The notes under the pieces are model-generated. The model was given only the letters and a program-made list of their open reading frames with translations, was not told the DNA's origin and did not search any database. The position numbers and the translations under genes were made by a program. Positions 17,086 to 24,887 of a stretch of 37,051 nucleotides of DNA are shown piece after piece (the first letter of the stretch is position 1; the number at the start of each line of letters is the position of its first letter). The stretch is from Chloroflexota bacterium (GTDB lineage: Bacteria; Chloroflexota; Limnocylindria; Limnocylindrales; CSP1-4): positions 1 through 37,051 of the forward strand of contig JAJYJO010000016.1 of the NCBI GenBank assembly GCA_021789435.1. Direction: 5' to 3'.

Positions 17086-18098
17086 TGGAGGTGCATCTCT
17101 CGACGATCCCCGGCCCGGCCGCCCCGGGAGGCCCGCGGCCGTTCCCCTGGGAGGACCGCCCGGCGGGCGTGCGGGGCACCGTCTGGCGGTCGAGCCGCAA
17201 CCCCATCGTCGCCCGCGACCAGCTGCCCCGCTCCAACAGCATCTTCAACTCGGCGGTCGTGCCGTACGGCGACGGCTACGCCGGCGTCTTCCGGGTCGAC
17301 GACACCGCCCGGGCGATGAACCTCCACGTCGGCCGCAGCCCGGACGGGATCCGCTGGTCGATCGAGCCCGAGCCGATCGTCCTGCAACCGGCCGACCCGC
17401 GCGTGGCCGAGATCCAGGAGCGCTTCGACCATGCCTACGACCCCCGGGTCACCTGGCTCGAGGACCGCTACTACGTCAGCTGGTGCACCGGCTATCACGG
17501 GCCGACGATCGGGCTGGCCTTCACCCACGACTTCGAGACGTTCGAGCAGCTGGACAACGCCTTCCTGCCGTTCAACCGCAACGGCGTCCTCTTCCCGCGC
17601 CGGATCGGCGACCGCTACGCGATGCTGAGCCGGCCGAGCGATGGCGGCCACACCCCCTTCGGCGACATCTTCTACTCGGAAAGCCCGGACCTGGTCCACT
17701 GGGGCCGGCACCGCCACGTCATGGCGCCCGTGCCCTGGAGCTGGCAGTCGACCAAGGTCGGCGCCGGGCCCACCCCGATCGAGACGGCGGAGGGCTGGCT
17801 CCTCCTCTACCACGGCGTGCTGACCTCCTGCAACGGCTTCGTCTACGCCATGGGCGCGGCCCTGCTGGACCTCGAAGCGCCCTGGAAGGTGATCGCTCGC
17901 GGTGGCGACTACCTGCTCGCGCCGCAGGTCCCCTACGAGCAGGTGGGCGACGTCCCGAACGTTGTCTTTCCCTGTGCCGCGCTGGTCGACCGGCCCACGG
18001 ACCGGATCTCGATCTACTACGGCGGCGCCGACACGGTGGTCTGCCTGGCCCACGGCTACGTCCCGGAGATCCTCCGCTTCATCCGCTCCGGGGCCTGA
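17085..18098 (+). CDS. GH130 beta-mannoside phosphorylase-like protein
   Basis: A 337-residue five-bladed propeller enzyme of family GH130. Recognisable segments are [20 protein letters not shown], the [15 protein letters not shown] block whose Asp is the conserved general acid, [42 protein letters not shown] (phosphate-binding region) and the late [10 protein letters not shown]-like stretch. GH130 members phosphorolyse beta-1,4- or beta-1,2-mannosides, for example mannosyl-glucose from glucomannan. The ATG overlaps the GH1 stop by one base (TGATG) and has GGAGG seven bases upstream. With GH1 and GH94 in the regulon, it suggests use of mixed beta-gluco/mannan material. The exact linkage and acceptor cannot be read from sequence alone. 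Confidence 0.88.
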   Translation: MEVHLSTIPGPAAPGGPRPFPWEDRPAGVRGTVWRSSRNPIVARDQLPRSNSIFNSAVVPYGDGYAGVFRVDDTARAMNLHVGRSPDGIRWSIEPEPIVLQPADPRVAEIQERFDHAYDPRVTWLEDRYYVSWCTGYHGPTIGLAFTHDFETFEQLDNAFLPFNRNGVLFPRRIGDRYAMLSRPSDGGHTPFGDIFYSESPDLVHWGRHRHVMAPVPWSWQSTKVGAGPTPIETAEGWLLLYHGVLTSCNGFVYAMGAALLDLEAPWKVIARGGDYLLAPQVPYEQVGDVPNVVFPCAALVDRPTDRISIYYGGADTVVCLAHGYVPEILRFIRSGA

Positions 18099-18115
18099 CG
18101 GCCGGCCCGGCCGGG
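18099..18115. repeat. copy 1 of an intergenic GC palindrome
   Basis: CGGCCGGCCCGGCCGGG starts at the base after the GH130 stop codon. The same 17-mer occurs at 24779-24795 after the E1 gene. It can form a short stem and may mark transcript 3' ends. The rest of the gap up to the GH15 gene shows nothing recognisable beyond its -10-like hexamer. Confidence 0.4.
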
Positions 18116-18194
18116 GCTGCCGGGCTCACCCGGGATCCGGCGGGCGGAGAGGCCCCGCCATGCCTGGCGCTGGCGTCCCGCCCCCCGACCGTGC

Positions 18195-18200
18195 CAGACT
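18195..18200 (+). promoter_or_regulatory. -10-like hexamer (CAGACT) before the GH15 gene
   Basis: CAGACT is followed by six bases and the ATG at 18207, with no Shine-Dalgarno sequence. It is a weaker version of the leaderless-type arrangement seen before the genes at 1832, 27814 and 35566. Confidence 0.3.
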
Positions 18201-18206
18201 GTGTCC

Positions 18207-20174
18207 ATGGTCGACAGTTCGCGTCCCGGCGGCGACCCCCCCGGCGGCGATCCGTTCCTCGGCCTGTCGCCGTTCCCGCCGATCTCCGACTACGCCTTCC
18301 TCTCGGACTGCGAAGTGACCGCACTCGTCGCGCCGAGCGGCAACGTCGAATGGCTCTGCCTGCCGCGCGTCGACTCGCCGAGCGTCTTCGGGGAGATCCT
18401 GGACCGGGACGCCGGCGGGTTCCGGCTCGGGCCGGCCGACGTCACGGTCCCCTCCGCGCGTCGCTACCTGCCGGGCACGATGATTCTCGAGACGAGCTGG
18501 GGAACGCCCAGCGGCTGGATCATCGTCCGCGACCTTTTGCTGATCGGGCCGTGGCGGCACGAGAAGGAGCACTCGCGGACCCATCGCCGGGCGCCCACCG
18601 ACTACGACGCCGAGCACGTCCTGCTGCGGACCGTGCGCTGCGTCAACGGCGAGGTCCAGTTGTCACTGGACTGCGAGCCGGTCTTCGACTACGGCCGCGA
18701 GCTGGGGAGCTGGCAGTACACCGGTGACGACTACCACCAGGGCGTCTGCACAAGTCCCGGCTCCGGGCCGAAGCTCACCCTGACGAGCGACCTCAACCTG
18801 GGGTTCGAGGGACCGAGCGCGGTCGCCCGATCTCTCATCCGGGAGGGCGAGCGGCGTTTCGTGGCCCTCTCCTGGAACGAGGGCGAGCCGCCGGCCGACT
18901 ACGACGAGGCCTACCGGCGCCACGTCTGGACCGCCCACCACTGGCAGCACTGGCTGGCCCGCGGCCGGTTCCCGGACCATCCGTGGCGGACCCACCTCGA
19001 GCGTTCGGCGCTCACCCTGAAGGGCCTGACATACGCTCCGACCGGGCCGATCATCGCCGCGGCGACCACCTCGCTCCCCGAGTCGCCCGGCGGCGAGCGG
19101 AACTGGGACTACCGGTACGCCTGGATCCGGGACGCGACGTTCGCCCTTTGGGGCCTCTATCGACTGGGCTTCGACTGGGAGGCCAACGACTTCCTCTACT
19201 TCGTGGCCGACGCGGTCGAGGCCGAGGGCGACCTCCAGATCATGTACGGAGTGGGCGGCGAGCGGACGCTCACGGAGCAGACGCTCGACCACCTCCACGG
19301 CTACGAGGGCGCCCGGCCGGTCCGCATCGGGAACGACGCCTACCGCCAGAAGCAGCACGACGTCTGGGGCGCGCTCCTCGATTCGATCTACCTCCACACC
19401 CGCTCGCGCGACCACCTCGACGACCGGGCTTGGCCGATCGTCATGCGCGAGGTGGAGGTGGCCCTGGCGAACTGGCGGCAGCCCGACCAGGGTCTCTGGG
19501 AGATGCGGGGCAAGCCCCAGCACTTCACCGCCTCCAAGGTGATGTGCTGGGTGGCCGCCGACCGCGGGGCGCGCCTCGCCCGCCTGCACGAAGATGACGA
19601 GCGGGCCGCGCGCTGGCAGGCGGCGGCGGACGAGATCCATGCCGACGTCTGCGCCAACGGAATCGACGCGCGCGGTGTCTTCACCCAGGCCTACGGGTCC
19701 ACGGCCCTCGATGCGTCGCTGCTGCTGGTGCCGCTGGTGCGCTTCCTGCCCGCCGAAGATGAGCGGGTCCGGGCCACGGTCCTCGCGATCGCCGACGAAC
19801 TCTCCGTCGACGGGCTCGTCCGCCGCTACCGGCCGTCCGAGACGGATGACGGCCTCTCCGGCGAGGAGGGCGCCTTCCTCGTCTGCTCGTTCTGGCTGGT
19901 CAGCGCGCTGGCGGAGATCGGGGAGCTGGCCCGGGCGCGCCGCCTCTGCGAGCGGCTGCTCGCCCACGCCAGCCCGCTCGGGCTCTACGGCGAGGAGCTG
20001 GACCCGGAGACGGGCCGCCACCTCGGCAACTTCCCGCAGGCCCTGACGCACCTGTCGCTGATCAACGCCGTGATGCACGTCATCGAGGGCGAGCGGCAGC
20101 TGGCCGGCCGCCGCTCGATCGTCAACGAGGTGGCCGGGGGCGGCTCGCCGGCCGATCGCCGCCCGGACCGCTAG
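18207..20174 (+). CDS. GH15 glucoamylase/trehalase-like protein
   Basis: A 655-residue cytoplasmic protein of the GH15 family that includes bacterial glucoamylases and actinobacterial trehalases. The N-terminal trehalase-like domain is signalled by ISDYAFLSDCEVTALVAPSG and VEWLCLPRVDSPSVF. The (alpha/alpha)6 catalytic barrel contains NWDYRYAWIRDA, the first Glu region GLWEMRGKPQHFTASKVM and the second Glu region LYGEELDPETGRHLGNFPQALTH. Length matches the family (about 600-680). ATG at 18207 is preferred over GTG at 18201 because the -10-like hexamer ends at 18200. Expected activity is release of glucose from alpha-glucans or from trehalose; the sequence does not decide between them. It lies downstream of the GH1-GH130 pair but probably has its own promoter, so it may belong to a separate carbohydrate function. 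Confidence 0.88.
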   Translation: MVDSSRPGGDPPGGDPFLGLSPFPPISDYAFLSDCEVTALVAPSGNVEWLCLPRVDSPSVFGEILDRDAGGFRLGPADVTVPSARRYLPGTMILETSWGTPSGWIIVRDLLLIGPWRHEKEHSRTHRRAPTDYDAEHVLLRTVRCVNGEVQLSLDCEPVFDYGRELGSWQYTGDDYHQGVCTSPGSGPKLTLTSDLNLGFEGPSAVARSLIREGERRFVALSWNEGEPPADYDEAYRRHVWTAHHWQHWLARGRFPDHPWRTHLERSALTLKGLTYAPTGPIIAAATTSLPESPGGERNWDYRYAWIRDATFALWGLYRLGFDWEANDFLYFVADAVEAEGDLQIMYGVGGERTLTEQTLDHLHGYEGARPVRIGNDAYRQKQHDVWGALLDSIYLHTRSRDHLDDRAWPIVMREVEVALANWRQPDQGLWEMRGKPQHFTASKVMCWVAADRGARLARLHEDDERAARWQAAADEIHADVCANGIDARGVFTQAYGSTALDASLLLVPLVRFLPAEDERVRATVLAIADELSVDGLVRRYRPSETDDGLSGEEGAFLVCSFWLVSALAEIGELARARRLCERLLAHASPLGLYGEELDPETGRHLGNFPQALTHLSLINAVMHVIEGERQLAGRRSIVNEVAGGGSPADRRPDR

Positions 20175-20176
20175 CA

Positions 20177-20198
20177 CCGGGCTCGCCGCTCCGCCCGG
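20177..20198. terminator. hairpin between convergent GH15 and DeoR genes
   Basis: CCGGGC, 10-base loop, GCCCGG, in the 36-base gap between the two convergent stop codons. It could terminate both transcripts; no T-tract is present. Confidence 0.3.
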
Positions 20199-20210
20199 AT
20201 CGTCGCCGCA

Positions 20211-21032
20211 TCACCCTGTCGCCGGCCCTGGGGCAAGGCGAACGACGCGGATGCCCGCCTCCTGGAGGCGCGTCGTCATCTCGGCCGGTGCCTGGTCGTC
20301 GGTGAGAACACCGGTCAGCCGCTCCGTGCGGCAGAAGGTCGTGGAGGCGACGCGGCCCCACTTCGTGTGGTCGACCACGGCGTAGACCTCGCGGGCGGCG
20401 GCAACCATCGAGCGCTTGATCTGCGCGTCCTCCTCCGTCCCGTCGCTGAGACCCTCCTCGATCGTGAAACCGGCCGCCCCGAGGAAGGCCTTCTGGACGT
20501 TGACCTTGCGGAACACGCCGTCGCCAAGCGAGCCGACGACGGAGAGCGCGTCCCACCGAACCCGGCCGCCCAGCATCAGCACGGTGATGCCGGGGTGTCC
20601 GCCCAGCTCCGAAGCGACCCGAATGCTGTTGGTGACGACCGTCAACTCCTGCCAGGCCTCCCGGTCCTTGAGGTGGCGGGCAACATGCAGCGCGGTCGTG
20701 CTGGCATCAAGGACGATACTCTCGCCATCGCCCACGAGCGCCGCGGCTGCTGCTCCGATGCGCGATTTCTCCTCCCGCTGCAGGCGCTCGCGGATCTGGA
20801 ACGCGAGGTCCAGGCGGCTGCCGCCCGAGGCGATGGCGCCACCATGGGCGCGGACCACCCGGCCCTCCCCCTGCAGGACGAAGAGGTCCTTTCGGATCGT
20901 CACGACCGAGACACCGAAACGATCCGCGAGGTCCGTCACCCGGGCGCGTCCAGCCTCCTCGACGATCCGGGCGATCTCCCGCTGGCGCTCCCGTGCAAAG
21001 ACAGCGGATCGTTCCGTGCCGCCGGCGCTCAC
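20211..21032 (-). CDS. DeoR/GlpR family transcriptional regulator
   Basis: A 273-residue sugar-metabolism repressor. The N-terminal winged HTH contains ARVTDLADRFGVSVVTIRKDL with VVRAHGGA at its end. The C-terminal DeoRC sensor domain, related to phosphosugar isomerases, shows SIVLDASTTALHVARHL, LTVVTNSIRVASEL, the GG.V....LSVVGSL pattern and FLGAAGFTIEEGLSDGTEEDAQIKR. GTG at 21032 begins directly before the HTH. It lies 68 bases downstream of a polyol-type dehydrogenase gene on the same strand, probably in one operon. The ligand is expected to be a phosphorylated sugar or polyol from the pathway it controls. Confidence 0.92.
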   Translation of the reverse strand: MSAGGTERSAVFARERQREIARIVEEAGRARVTDLADRFGVSVVTIRKDLFVLQGEGRVVRAHGGAIASGGSRLDLAFQIRERLQREEKSRIGAAAAALVGDGESIVLDASTTALHVARHLKDREAWQELTVVTNSIRVASELGGHPGITVLMLGGRVRWDALSVVGSLGDGVFRKVNVQKAFLGAAGFTIEEGLSDGTEEDAQIKRSMVAAAREVYAVVDHTKWGRVASTTFCRTERLTGVLTDDQAPAEMTTRLQEAGIRVVRLAPGPATG

Positions 21033-21100
21033 CGATCGGTCCCGCCCATGACAGACGACTCCCGTTCCTTCCGATCTGTTCCGTTCATCCGGACCCCGCC

Positions 21101-22111
21101 TCAGGCCGACGGGTCGACGACGACCTTGAGGCCCTCGCGCCGCACGGCAGTCCGGAAGGCAGCCTCGAACGCGGCCAGCGGGAAGCGACCGGTCACGACG
21201 GACGCGAGGTCGATGCGTCCCCCCGCGGCGAGAGCCATGGCCCGCGGGTAGACCCGGTTCATCCGGCGCGAGAAGCGAAGATCGAGGCCCTTTCGGCGGG
21301 CCGCCGAAGCGGCGATCGTCGAGGCGTCGCCGGCGGGGATGCCGGCGACGACGACGGTCGAGCCCGGGCGGGCGAGGGCGATCGCCGTGGCGATGGCGTC
21401 GTCCTCACCGGCGATCTCGATCGCCGCGTCGACGCCCCGCCCGCCGGTGGCCGCCAGCAGGAGGTCGCGCTCCCGGCCACCCTCGACCAGGGCCGCGACG
21501 GCGCCCCGGGCGCGGGCTGCCTCGACGCGGTGGGGCAGGCGGTCGGTCGCCACGATCGTCGTCGCCCCGGCCGCGCGGGCCAGCTCGATCAGGAGGAGAC
21601 CGATCGGACCGCAGCCGAAGACCCCGACCGTTCCGCCGGGCCGGAGGCGGGCGAGGCCGAGGGCGTGGAGGCCGACTCCCAGCGGCTCGAGGAGCGCGCC
21701 CGCCGCGTCGTCCAGGCCGGCCGGCAGCGGCACCAGGTTCCGGAGCGGCCAGGCCAGCAGCTCACGGAGCGCGCCGTCGGTCACGGAGTGGCCGAGGAAG
21801 CGGACATCCGCGCAGAGGTGGCCGCGGCCCTCGGCGCAGGTCTCGCACGCGCCGCAGGGGAGCTGCGGGTCGATCGCGACGCGCTCGCCCGCCCGGGGGC
21901 CGTCGACGATGACGCCCGCCGCCTCGTGGCCGAGCACGAGCGGTCCCGTCAGGCCCGCGTCGCCGATCCCCGAGCCCTCGTACCAGTGCAGGTCGGAGCC
22001 GCAGATCCCGACCGCCGTCACCCGGACCAGCGCCTCGCCCGGTGCCGGGACCGGCGGCGGTTCGTCGGCCAGGCGGAGATCGCCGGCGCCGTGGAGACGC
22101 ACGACGTTCAC
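21101..22111 (-). CDS. zinc-dependent alcohol/polyol dehydrogenase (MDR superfamily)
   Basis: A 336-residue medium-chain dehydrogenase. Catalytic-zinc ligands are visible as the Cys in GICGSDLHWYEG and the GHEAAG motif, with a later Glu. Structural zinc is bound by CGACETCAEGRGHLC. The Rossmann fold carries GVFGCGPIGLL (about residues 170-180) followed by Asp in VATDRLPHR, which suggests NAD rather than NADP. The pattern is closest to sorbitol/xylitol/threonine dehydrogenases. Together with the adjacent DeoR regulator it suggests oxidation of a sugar alcohol or related secondary alcohol. GTG at 22111 is the assigned start; the ribosome site is weak (AGGG). Confidence 0.88.
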   Translation of the reverse strand: MNVVRLHGAGDLRLADEPPPVPAPGEALVRVTAVGICGSDLHWYEGSGIGDAGLTGPLVLGHEAAGVIVDGPRAGERVAIDPQLPCGACETCAEGRGHLCADVRFLGHSVTDGALRELLAWPLRNLVPLPAGLDDAAGALLEPLGVGLHALGLARLRPGGTVGVFGCGPIGLLLIELARAAGATTIVATDRLPHRVEAARARGAVAALVEGGRERDLLLAATGGRGVDAAIEIAGEDDAIATAIALARPGSTVVVAGIPAGDASTIAASAARRKGLDLRFSRRMNRVYPRAMALAAGGRIDLASVVTGRFPLAAFEAAFRTAVRREGLKVVVDPSA

Positions 22112-22311
22112 GGACCCTGCCTGCCTGCCGGGGTGACCGGCCCGGCGGAGATCGGCCGACGCCCGCGAAGCGCCTCCGCCACCCCGTTCGCCGAACCGGC
22201 AGCCACCCAGATTCGCAGGGCGGCGAATGCTCGACCGCAGCCCGCCTCTCCGATCGTCGTCACGCTCACCTGCCGAGACTCCGGCACTCTGCCGAACACC
22301 CCCGATGCCTT

Positions 22312-22426
22312 ACGGATGTTTACGATTCATTGCTGCTCGGCCTATACTACGTCACGGATTTCGGCGCCTCAACCGACGATTGAATCCCCGCTCACCGCGG
22401 GCCCCGCTGCGTTCCGCCGGACGATT
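22312..22426. repeat. five ACGRAT repeats between the dehydrogenase and E1 genes
   Basis: ACGGAT or ACGATT occurs at 22312, 22322, 22354, 22376 and 22421, all on the same strand, within the 344-base intergenic region. Offsets from the first are 10, 42, 64 and 109 bases, close to whole helical turns. They overlap and follow the E1 promoter, as a regulator-binding array would. The first 200 bases of this intergenic region (22112-22311) show nothing else convincing. Confidence 0.4.
22319..22348 (+). promoter_or_regulatory. promoter of the E1-E2 operon
   Basis: TTTACG (22319-22324), 18-base spacer, TATACT (22343-22348), in the most AT-rich stretch of the surroundings. It would give a leader of about 100 bases before the GTG at 22456. 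Close to the housekeeping sigma consensus. Confidence 0.6.
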
Positions 22427-22455
22427 CCCCGGAGCACGACCAGGAGACGACCAGA

Positions 22456-24771
22456 GTGGCGAAGACGACGGCCGAGGAGCCGGCCTACCGCAGCGACGCA
22501 CGCCCGGATCTCGCCGCCTTCGAGACGTCCTGCGGGAGCATCACCGGGTTCGCCTACGCGGGCGACCTGGCCGGCGAGATCGCCGCTGGGAGCATCTCCG
22601 CCGCCGAGGCGCTGGAGCTGCTCGACGACATGCTCGCCATCCGCGAGCTCGAGGAGATGATCGTCCGTCTCCGCTCCGGCGGCTACGACGCCCTGCCAGG
22701 CTACGACTACCGCGGGCCGACCCACGTCTCGATCGGCCAGGAGGGGACGGCGGTGGGCGCCTGCACGGCGCTCCGGGCGGACGACAACATCACGAGCTCT
22801 CATCGCGGCCACGGCGACGCGATCGCCAAGGGGTTCGCCGCGATCCGCCGGATGAGCGACAAGCAGCTCCGCGCCCGTGTCCCCGGCTCGGCTGGCGCGA
22901 GCCACGAGGACCTGCTCGGGGCCGCACTCGAAGAGCACGTCTATCGCACCATCGCCGAGCTCTTCGGCAAGGAGGAGGGCTACTGCCGGGGCCGGGGCGG
23001 CGGGATGCACATCGGCGACTTCTCGACCGGCCACCTCGGCGCCAACGCGATCGTCGGCGGCAGCGTCCCCATCGCCACCGGCGCCGCCATGGCGGCCCGC
23101 TACGAGCAGTCCGACCGGGTCGTCTGCTGCTTCGCCGGCGACGGCGCCTACGCCAACGGCGTGGTGCTCGAGGCGCTCAACTGGGCGGCCCAAGACCAGT
23201 GGACGAACCACCTGGCCGGCGCGCGGGCCTACGGCCTGCCGATCATCTACCTCATCCAGAACAACCACTACGGCATGACGCACCGGACCGACGAAGAGGT
23301 GATGGGCATCCGCCACCTGGCCCGCCGGGCGGCGGGCTTCGCCGAGAACAACATGCACGCCGAGGTGGTCAACGGGATGGACGTCCTGGCCGTGCACGAC
23401 GCGGTTCGGCGGGCGGCCACGATCTGCCGTTCCGGCGGCGGGCCCGTCCTGATCGAAGCGAGCACGTACCGCTACTACGGCCACTCGCTCTCCGATCCCC
23501 GCAACGAGTACCGGACCCGGGAGGAAGAGGCGGCCTGGCGGGCGCTCGACCCGATCGAAGGGCTCAAGCGACAGCTGGTCGCGGCCGGGGTGGCCGACGA
23601 GGCGGCGCTCGCCGCGGTTGAGGCCGGGGCGCGCGAGCGCAACGCGCGGGCCGCGGTCCGGGCGGCCGCGGCCACCGATCCCGATCCGGCCGACCTGCTG
23701 CGCTACCTCTACACCGAGACGGCCGCGGACGAGGTCCCCGAGGCCGCCCGCGAGGCCCCCGTCCACGCCCCGCCGCCGGTCGCGAAGCGCGACGCGGACG
23801 GCGCGATCACCTACCGCGACGCCATCCGCGAGGCACTGGTCGAGGAGATGGGCCGCGACGCCCGCGTCATCCACTACGGCGAGGATATCGCCGACTACGG
23901 CGGCGCCTTCAAGCTGACCAAGGGGCTCCTCGAGTCGTTCGGCCGCGAGCGTGTCTTCAACACCCCGATCTCCGAGGCCTGCATCTGCGGCACGGCCGTG
24001 GGCGCCGCGATCGCCGGGATCCGGCCGGTCGTCGAGCTGATGTACATGGACTTCGCCCTGATGGCCTCCGACCAGATCGCCAACCAGGCCGGCAAGTGGC
24101 ACTACATGAGCGGCGCCCAGGTGGAGGTGCCGCTCGTGATCCGCGCCTCGGTCGGTGCCGGCAAGGGCTACGGCGGCCAGCACTCGCAGTCGCTCGAGAG
24201 CGTCTTCACCCACATCCCGGGCCTCTGGATCGTCTACCCGGCCACGCCGGCCGACGCGAAGGGCCTGCTGAAGTCGGCCATCCGGACCAACAACCCGGTC
24301 CTCTTCGTGGAGAGCCAGGGCCTCTACGGCACCAGGGGTGTCGTCCCCGAGGGTGAGCGGCTGGTCCCGATCGGCCGGGCGGCCGTCGCCCGCGAGGGCA
24401 CCGACGCGACGATCGTGGCCTGGGGACCGGCCGTCGTCGATGCCCTGGCCGCCGCCGAGCGACTGGCGGTGGAGCAGGGCCTCAGTGTGGAGGTGATCGA
24501 CCTCCGCTCGCTCGTGCCCCTCGACATGGAGACCGTCCTCGCCTCGGTCCGCAAGACCGGCCGTTGCGTGGTGGCCTCCCAGGCGATCCTCGTCGGCAGC
24601 TTCGTGAACGAGATCGTGGCCCGCATCCAGGCCGAGGCATTCGACTACCTCGATGCCCCGGTCGGCCGGGTCGGCGCCGCCAACGGCATCTCTCCCCAGG
24701 CGGAGGGCCTCGAGAAGGCCTTCCTCCCCAACGCCGGCGACCTGGTCGCCGCCGTAAGCTCGCTGATCTGA
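22456..24771 (+). CDS. fused 2-oxoacid dehydrogenase E1 (alpha-beta)
   Basis: A 771-residue thiamine-diphosphate enzyme combining E1-alpha (about residues 50-420) and E1-beta (about 455-771) in one chain, joined by an Ala/Pro-rich linker. In the alpha part, SSHRGHGDAIAKG, GYCRGRGGGMHIGDF and the thiamine-binding GDGAYANG (228 on) with QNNHYGMTH are seen. In the beta part, YGEDIADYGGAFK, TPISEACICGTAVGAA and the YPATPADAKGLL region are typical. The branch resembles pyruvate/acetoin dehydrogenase E1. It decarboxylates a 2-oxoacid or acetoin and passes the acyl group to the E2 lipoate. GTG at 22456 has AGGAG nine bases upstream. The E2 gene follows after 116 bases; no E3 gene is in view, so E3 must be encoded elsewhere. 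Confidence 0.93.
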   Translation: MAKTTAEEPAYRSDARPDLAAFETSCGSITGFAYAGDLAGEIAAGSISAAEALELLDDMLAIRELEEMIVRLRSGGYDALPGYDYRGPTHVSIGQEGTAVGACTALRADDNITSSHRGHGDAIAKGFAAIRRMSDKQLRARVPGSAGASHEDLLGAALEEHVYRTIAELFGKEEGYCRGRGGGMHIGDFSTGHLGANAIVGGSVPIATGAAMAARYEQSDRVVCCFAGDGAYANGVVLEALNWAAQDQWTNHLAGARAYGLPIIYLIQNNHYGMTHRTDEEVMGIRHLARRAAGFAENNMHAEVVNGMDVLAVHDAVRRAATICRSGGGPVLIEASTYRYYGHSLSDPRNEYRTREEEAAWRALDPIEGLKRQLVAAGVADEAALAAVEAGARERNARAAVRAAAATDPDPADLLRYLYTETAADEVPEAAREAPVHAPPPVAKRDADGAITYRDAIREALVEEMGRDARVIHYGEDIADYGGAFKLTKGLLESFGRERVFNTPISEACICGTAVGAAIAGIRPVVELMYMDFALMASDQIANQAGKWHYMSGAQVEVPLVIRASVGAGKGYGGQHSQSLESVFTHIPGLWIVYPATPADAKGLLKSAIRTNNPVLFVESQGLYGTRGVVPEGERLVPIGRAAVAREGTDATIVAWGPAVVDALAAAERLAVEQGLSVEVIDLRSLVPLDMETVLASVRKTGRCVVASQAILVGSFVNEIVARIQAEAFDYLDAPVGRVGAANGISPQAEGLEKAFLPNAGDLVAAVSSLI

Positions 24772-24775
24772 GCAT

Positions 24776-24796
24776 TCCCGGCCGGCCCGGCCGGGA
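24776..24796. terminator. hairpin after the E1 gene (copy 2 of the shared palindrome)
   Basis: TCCCGGCC, loop GGCCC, GGCCGGGA: an 8-bp stem four bases after the E1 stop codon. It contains the 17-mer also found after the GH130 gene. It may lower readthrough into the E2 gene or stabilise the E1 message; no T-tract follows. Confidence 0.4.
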
Positions 24797-24887
24797 GCCC
24801 CCACCGCACTCGGCATCGCCTCCCGGCGGCGCCGCTCAGCCCAACCGGGCCCGGACGCACGGAACCCGCACTGAGGACTCGCGACCG

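Noticed and set aside
18201-18206. GTG at 18201 as the GH15 start
   Set aside because: It directly abuts the -10-like hexamer, leaving no room for a transcription start; ATG at 18207 fits better.
21033-21100. Cluster of TTCC/TTCCG repeats upstream of the DeoR gene as an autoregulatory site
   Set aside because: Repeats are short and irregular, and the gap lies inside the probable dehydrogenase-DeoR operon; too weak to call a site.
22108-22299. 63-codon minus-strand frame whose stop overlaps the dehydrogenase GTG by four bases
   Set aside because: The overlap resembles true gene junctions here, but the product has no recognisable features and lies in a region better explained as divergent promoter DNA.
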